Assembly: GCA_020845755.1 (NCBI GenBank)
Contig: JADLFE010000030.1
Coordinates: forward strand, 1-64,000
Source: Phycisphaerales bacterium
GTDB lineage: Bacteria; Planctomycetota; Phycisphaerae; Phycisphaerales; UBA1924
Direction of reading: 5' to 3'
Length of the DNA stretch: 64,000 nucleotides
Part shown: positions 63,300-64,000 of the stretch, piece by piece
Layout of the letters: each line of letters begins with the position of its first letter
How positions within the stretch are numbered: position 1 is the stretch's first letter
Program-made: the position numbers and the translations under genes
The notes under the pieces: model-generated
The model's input: the letters and a program-made list of their open reading frames with translations, nothing else
Databases searched by the model: none
What the model was told of the DNA's origin: nothing

Positions 63300-64000
63300 A
63301 TGCCGGCCTTTGAGTTGCCGACGGTCGATTTCAGCAAGCCCCTCCCCAGCCGCGACGGCACCCGCCTCATCCAGTTCCGCGAGGCGCTCCGCGAGGCCAT
63401 GAGCGAGGAGATGCGGCGCGACCCGCGCGTCTTCCTCATGGGAGAGGAAGTCGCCGAGTATCACGGCGCGTACAAAGTCTCCCAGGGCATGCTCGAAGAG
63501 TTCGGCCCCAAACGCATCATCGACTCCCCCATCTCCGAAAACGGCTTCGCAGGCATGGCCGTCGGCGCGGCGATGTACGGCCTGCGCCCGATCATCGAAT
63601 TCATGTCCTGGTCCTTCTCTCTCGTCGCCGCCGACCCCATCCTCAACAACGTCCCCAAAATGCTCTACATGTCCGGCGGCCAGTGGGGCTGCCCGGTCGT
63701 CTTCCGCGGAAACGACGGCGCGGGCGGACAGCTCGGCTCGACCCATTCCTGGTGCGTCGAAGGCCTCTACGCCAACGTCCCCGGCGTCAAGATCGTCATC
63801 CCCAGCAACCCCTACGACGCCAAGGGCCTGCTCAAGACCGCCATCCGCGACGACGACCCGGTCTTCTTCCTCGAATCCGAGCGCATGCTCGGCGACAAGG
63901 CACACGTCCCCGAGGAGGAGTACTACATCCCCTTCGGTCAGGCACGCGTGGCCCGCGAAGGTGACGACTGCACGCTCGTATCGTTTGGGCGGCCCGTCAA
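63300..64000 (+). CDS. pdhB: Pyruvate dehydrogenase E1 component beta subunit (partial)
   Basis: The gene runs off the right edge after about 233 codons. It encodes the beta subunit of the thiamine-diphosphate-dependent E1 of pyruvate dehydrogenase (branched-chain E1 beta is related). MGEEVAEYHGAYKVSQGM has the conserved Glu that activates thiamine diphosphate. IDSPISENGFAGMAVGAAM, FMSWSFSLVAADPILNNV and the VFRGNDGAGGQLGSTHSW active-site block follow. IVIPSNPYDAKGLLKTAIRD and FFLESERM are also typical. AGGAG at 63289-63293 is six bases from ATG 63300. pdhA is not upstream, so it must be elsewhere or further right. Confidence 0.92.
   Translation, partial: MPAFELPTVDFSKPLPSRDGTRLIQFREALREAMSEEMRRDPRVFLMGEEVAEYHGAYKVSQGMLEEFGPKRIIDSPISENGFAGMAVGAAMYGLRPIIEFMSWSFSLVAADPILNNVPKMLYMSGGQWGCPVVFRGNDGAGGQLGSTHSWCVEGLYANVPGVKIVIPSNPYDAKGLLKTAIRDDDPVFFLESERMLGDKAHVPEEEYYIPFGQARVAREGDDCTLVSFGRPV

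Overview
The window is GC-rich, densely coded bacterial chromosome and looks like a member of the Planctomycetota, most likely class Phycisphaerae. This is inferred from family content, not from a marker gene: three orphan pseudopilins with the FTLIELLVV prepilin motif, secreted proteins ending in dockerin-like LDYDxFAxxFE repeats, a short PTPGAAALFG...RRRR C-terminal sorting signal, a type III glutamine synthetase, and an ammonia-forming nitrite reductase. I see no rRNA, tRNA, CRISPR array, prophage or insertion sequence.

Layout. 50-6215 (minus): arginine succinyltransferase-pathway genes in the order M20 hydrolase, class III aminotransferase, astA, astD; astB and astE are not in the window. 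6216-6588: non-coding, with an imperfect direct repeat. 6589-10300 (minus): M48 protease, BtpA-family protein and UDP-N-acetyl sugar dehydrogenase. 10379-20915: POT peptide transporter, galactokinase, membrane protein, agmatinase-family enzyme, M50 protease, malic enzyme, small membrane protein, acetyltransferase and nitronate monooxygenase. 20919-26486: cysteine synthase, secreted beta-helix protein, PEP-CTERM-like exported protein, and a lipoprotein joining a tyrosine-phosphatase-like domain to a cytochrome c'-like domain. 26661-30059: pseudopilin, nrfH, nrfA and a hypothetical gene. 30167-36618: proS, DUF481 outer-membrane protein, mscL, and a sugar isomerase/oxidoreductase/lipoprotein operon. 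36691-43064 (plus): hutG, hutI, map, trpA and glutamine synthetase III. 43153-47966: small membrane protein, DNA methyltransferase, UDP-glucose dehydrogenase, SAM methyltransferase and polyprenyl synthetase. 48045-51205: dockerin-bearing secreted protein, pseudopilin, heme oxygenase, and a 56-residue membrane protein upstream of it. 51279-58863: tyrS, zinc-ribbon membrane protein, ABC ATPase with a large membrane protein, coiled-coil protein and M20 dipeptidase. 59038-64000: a very large binding-protein-like secreted protein with dockerin repeats, a third pseudopilin, and the start of pdhB running off the right edge.

How the genes fit together. Nitrogen handling dominates. The ast genes, two ureohydrolases, hutG/hutI and glutamine synthetase III would release and recapture nitrogen from arginine and histidine, and NrfHA would reduce nitrite to ammonium at the cell surface. 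A second theme is the cell surface: three pseudopilins, each next to a gene for an exported protein, plus dockerin-like and PEP-CTERM-like tails. The most unusual single gene is the lipoprotein at 25503-26486, which combines a Cys-X5-Arg phosphatase loop with a C-terminal CxxCH heme motif. Start codons were chosen by Shine-Dalgarno spacing and family length; doubtful ones are marked. All family assignments come from reading motifs, without database searches.
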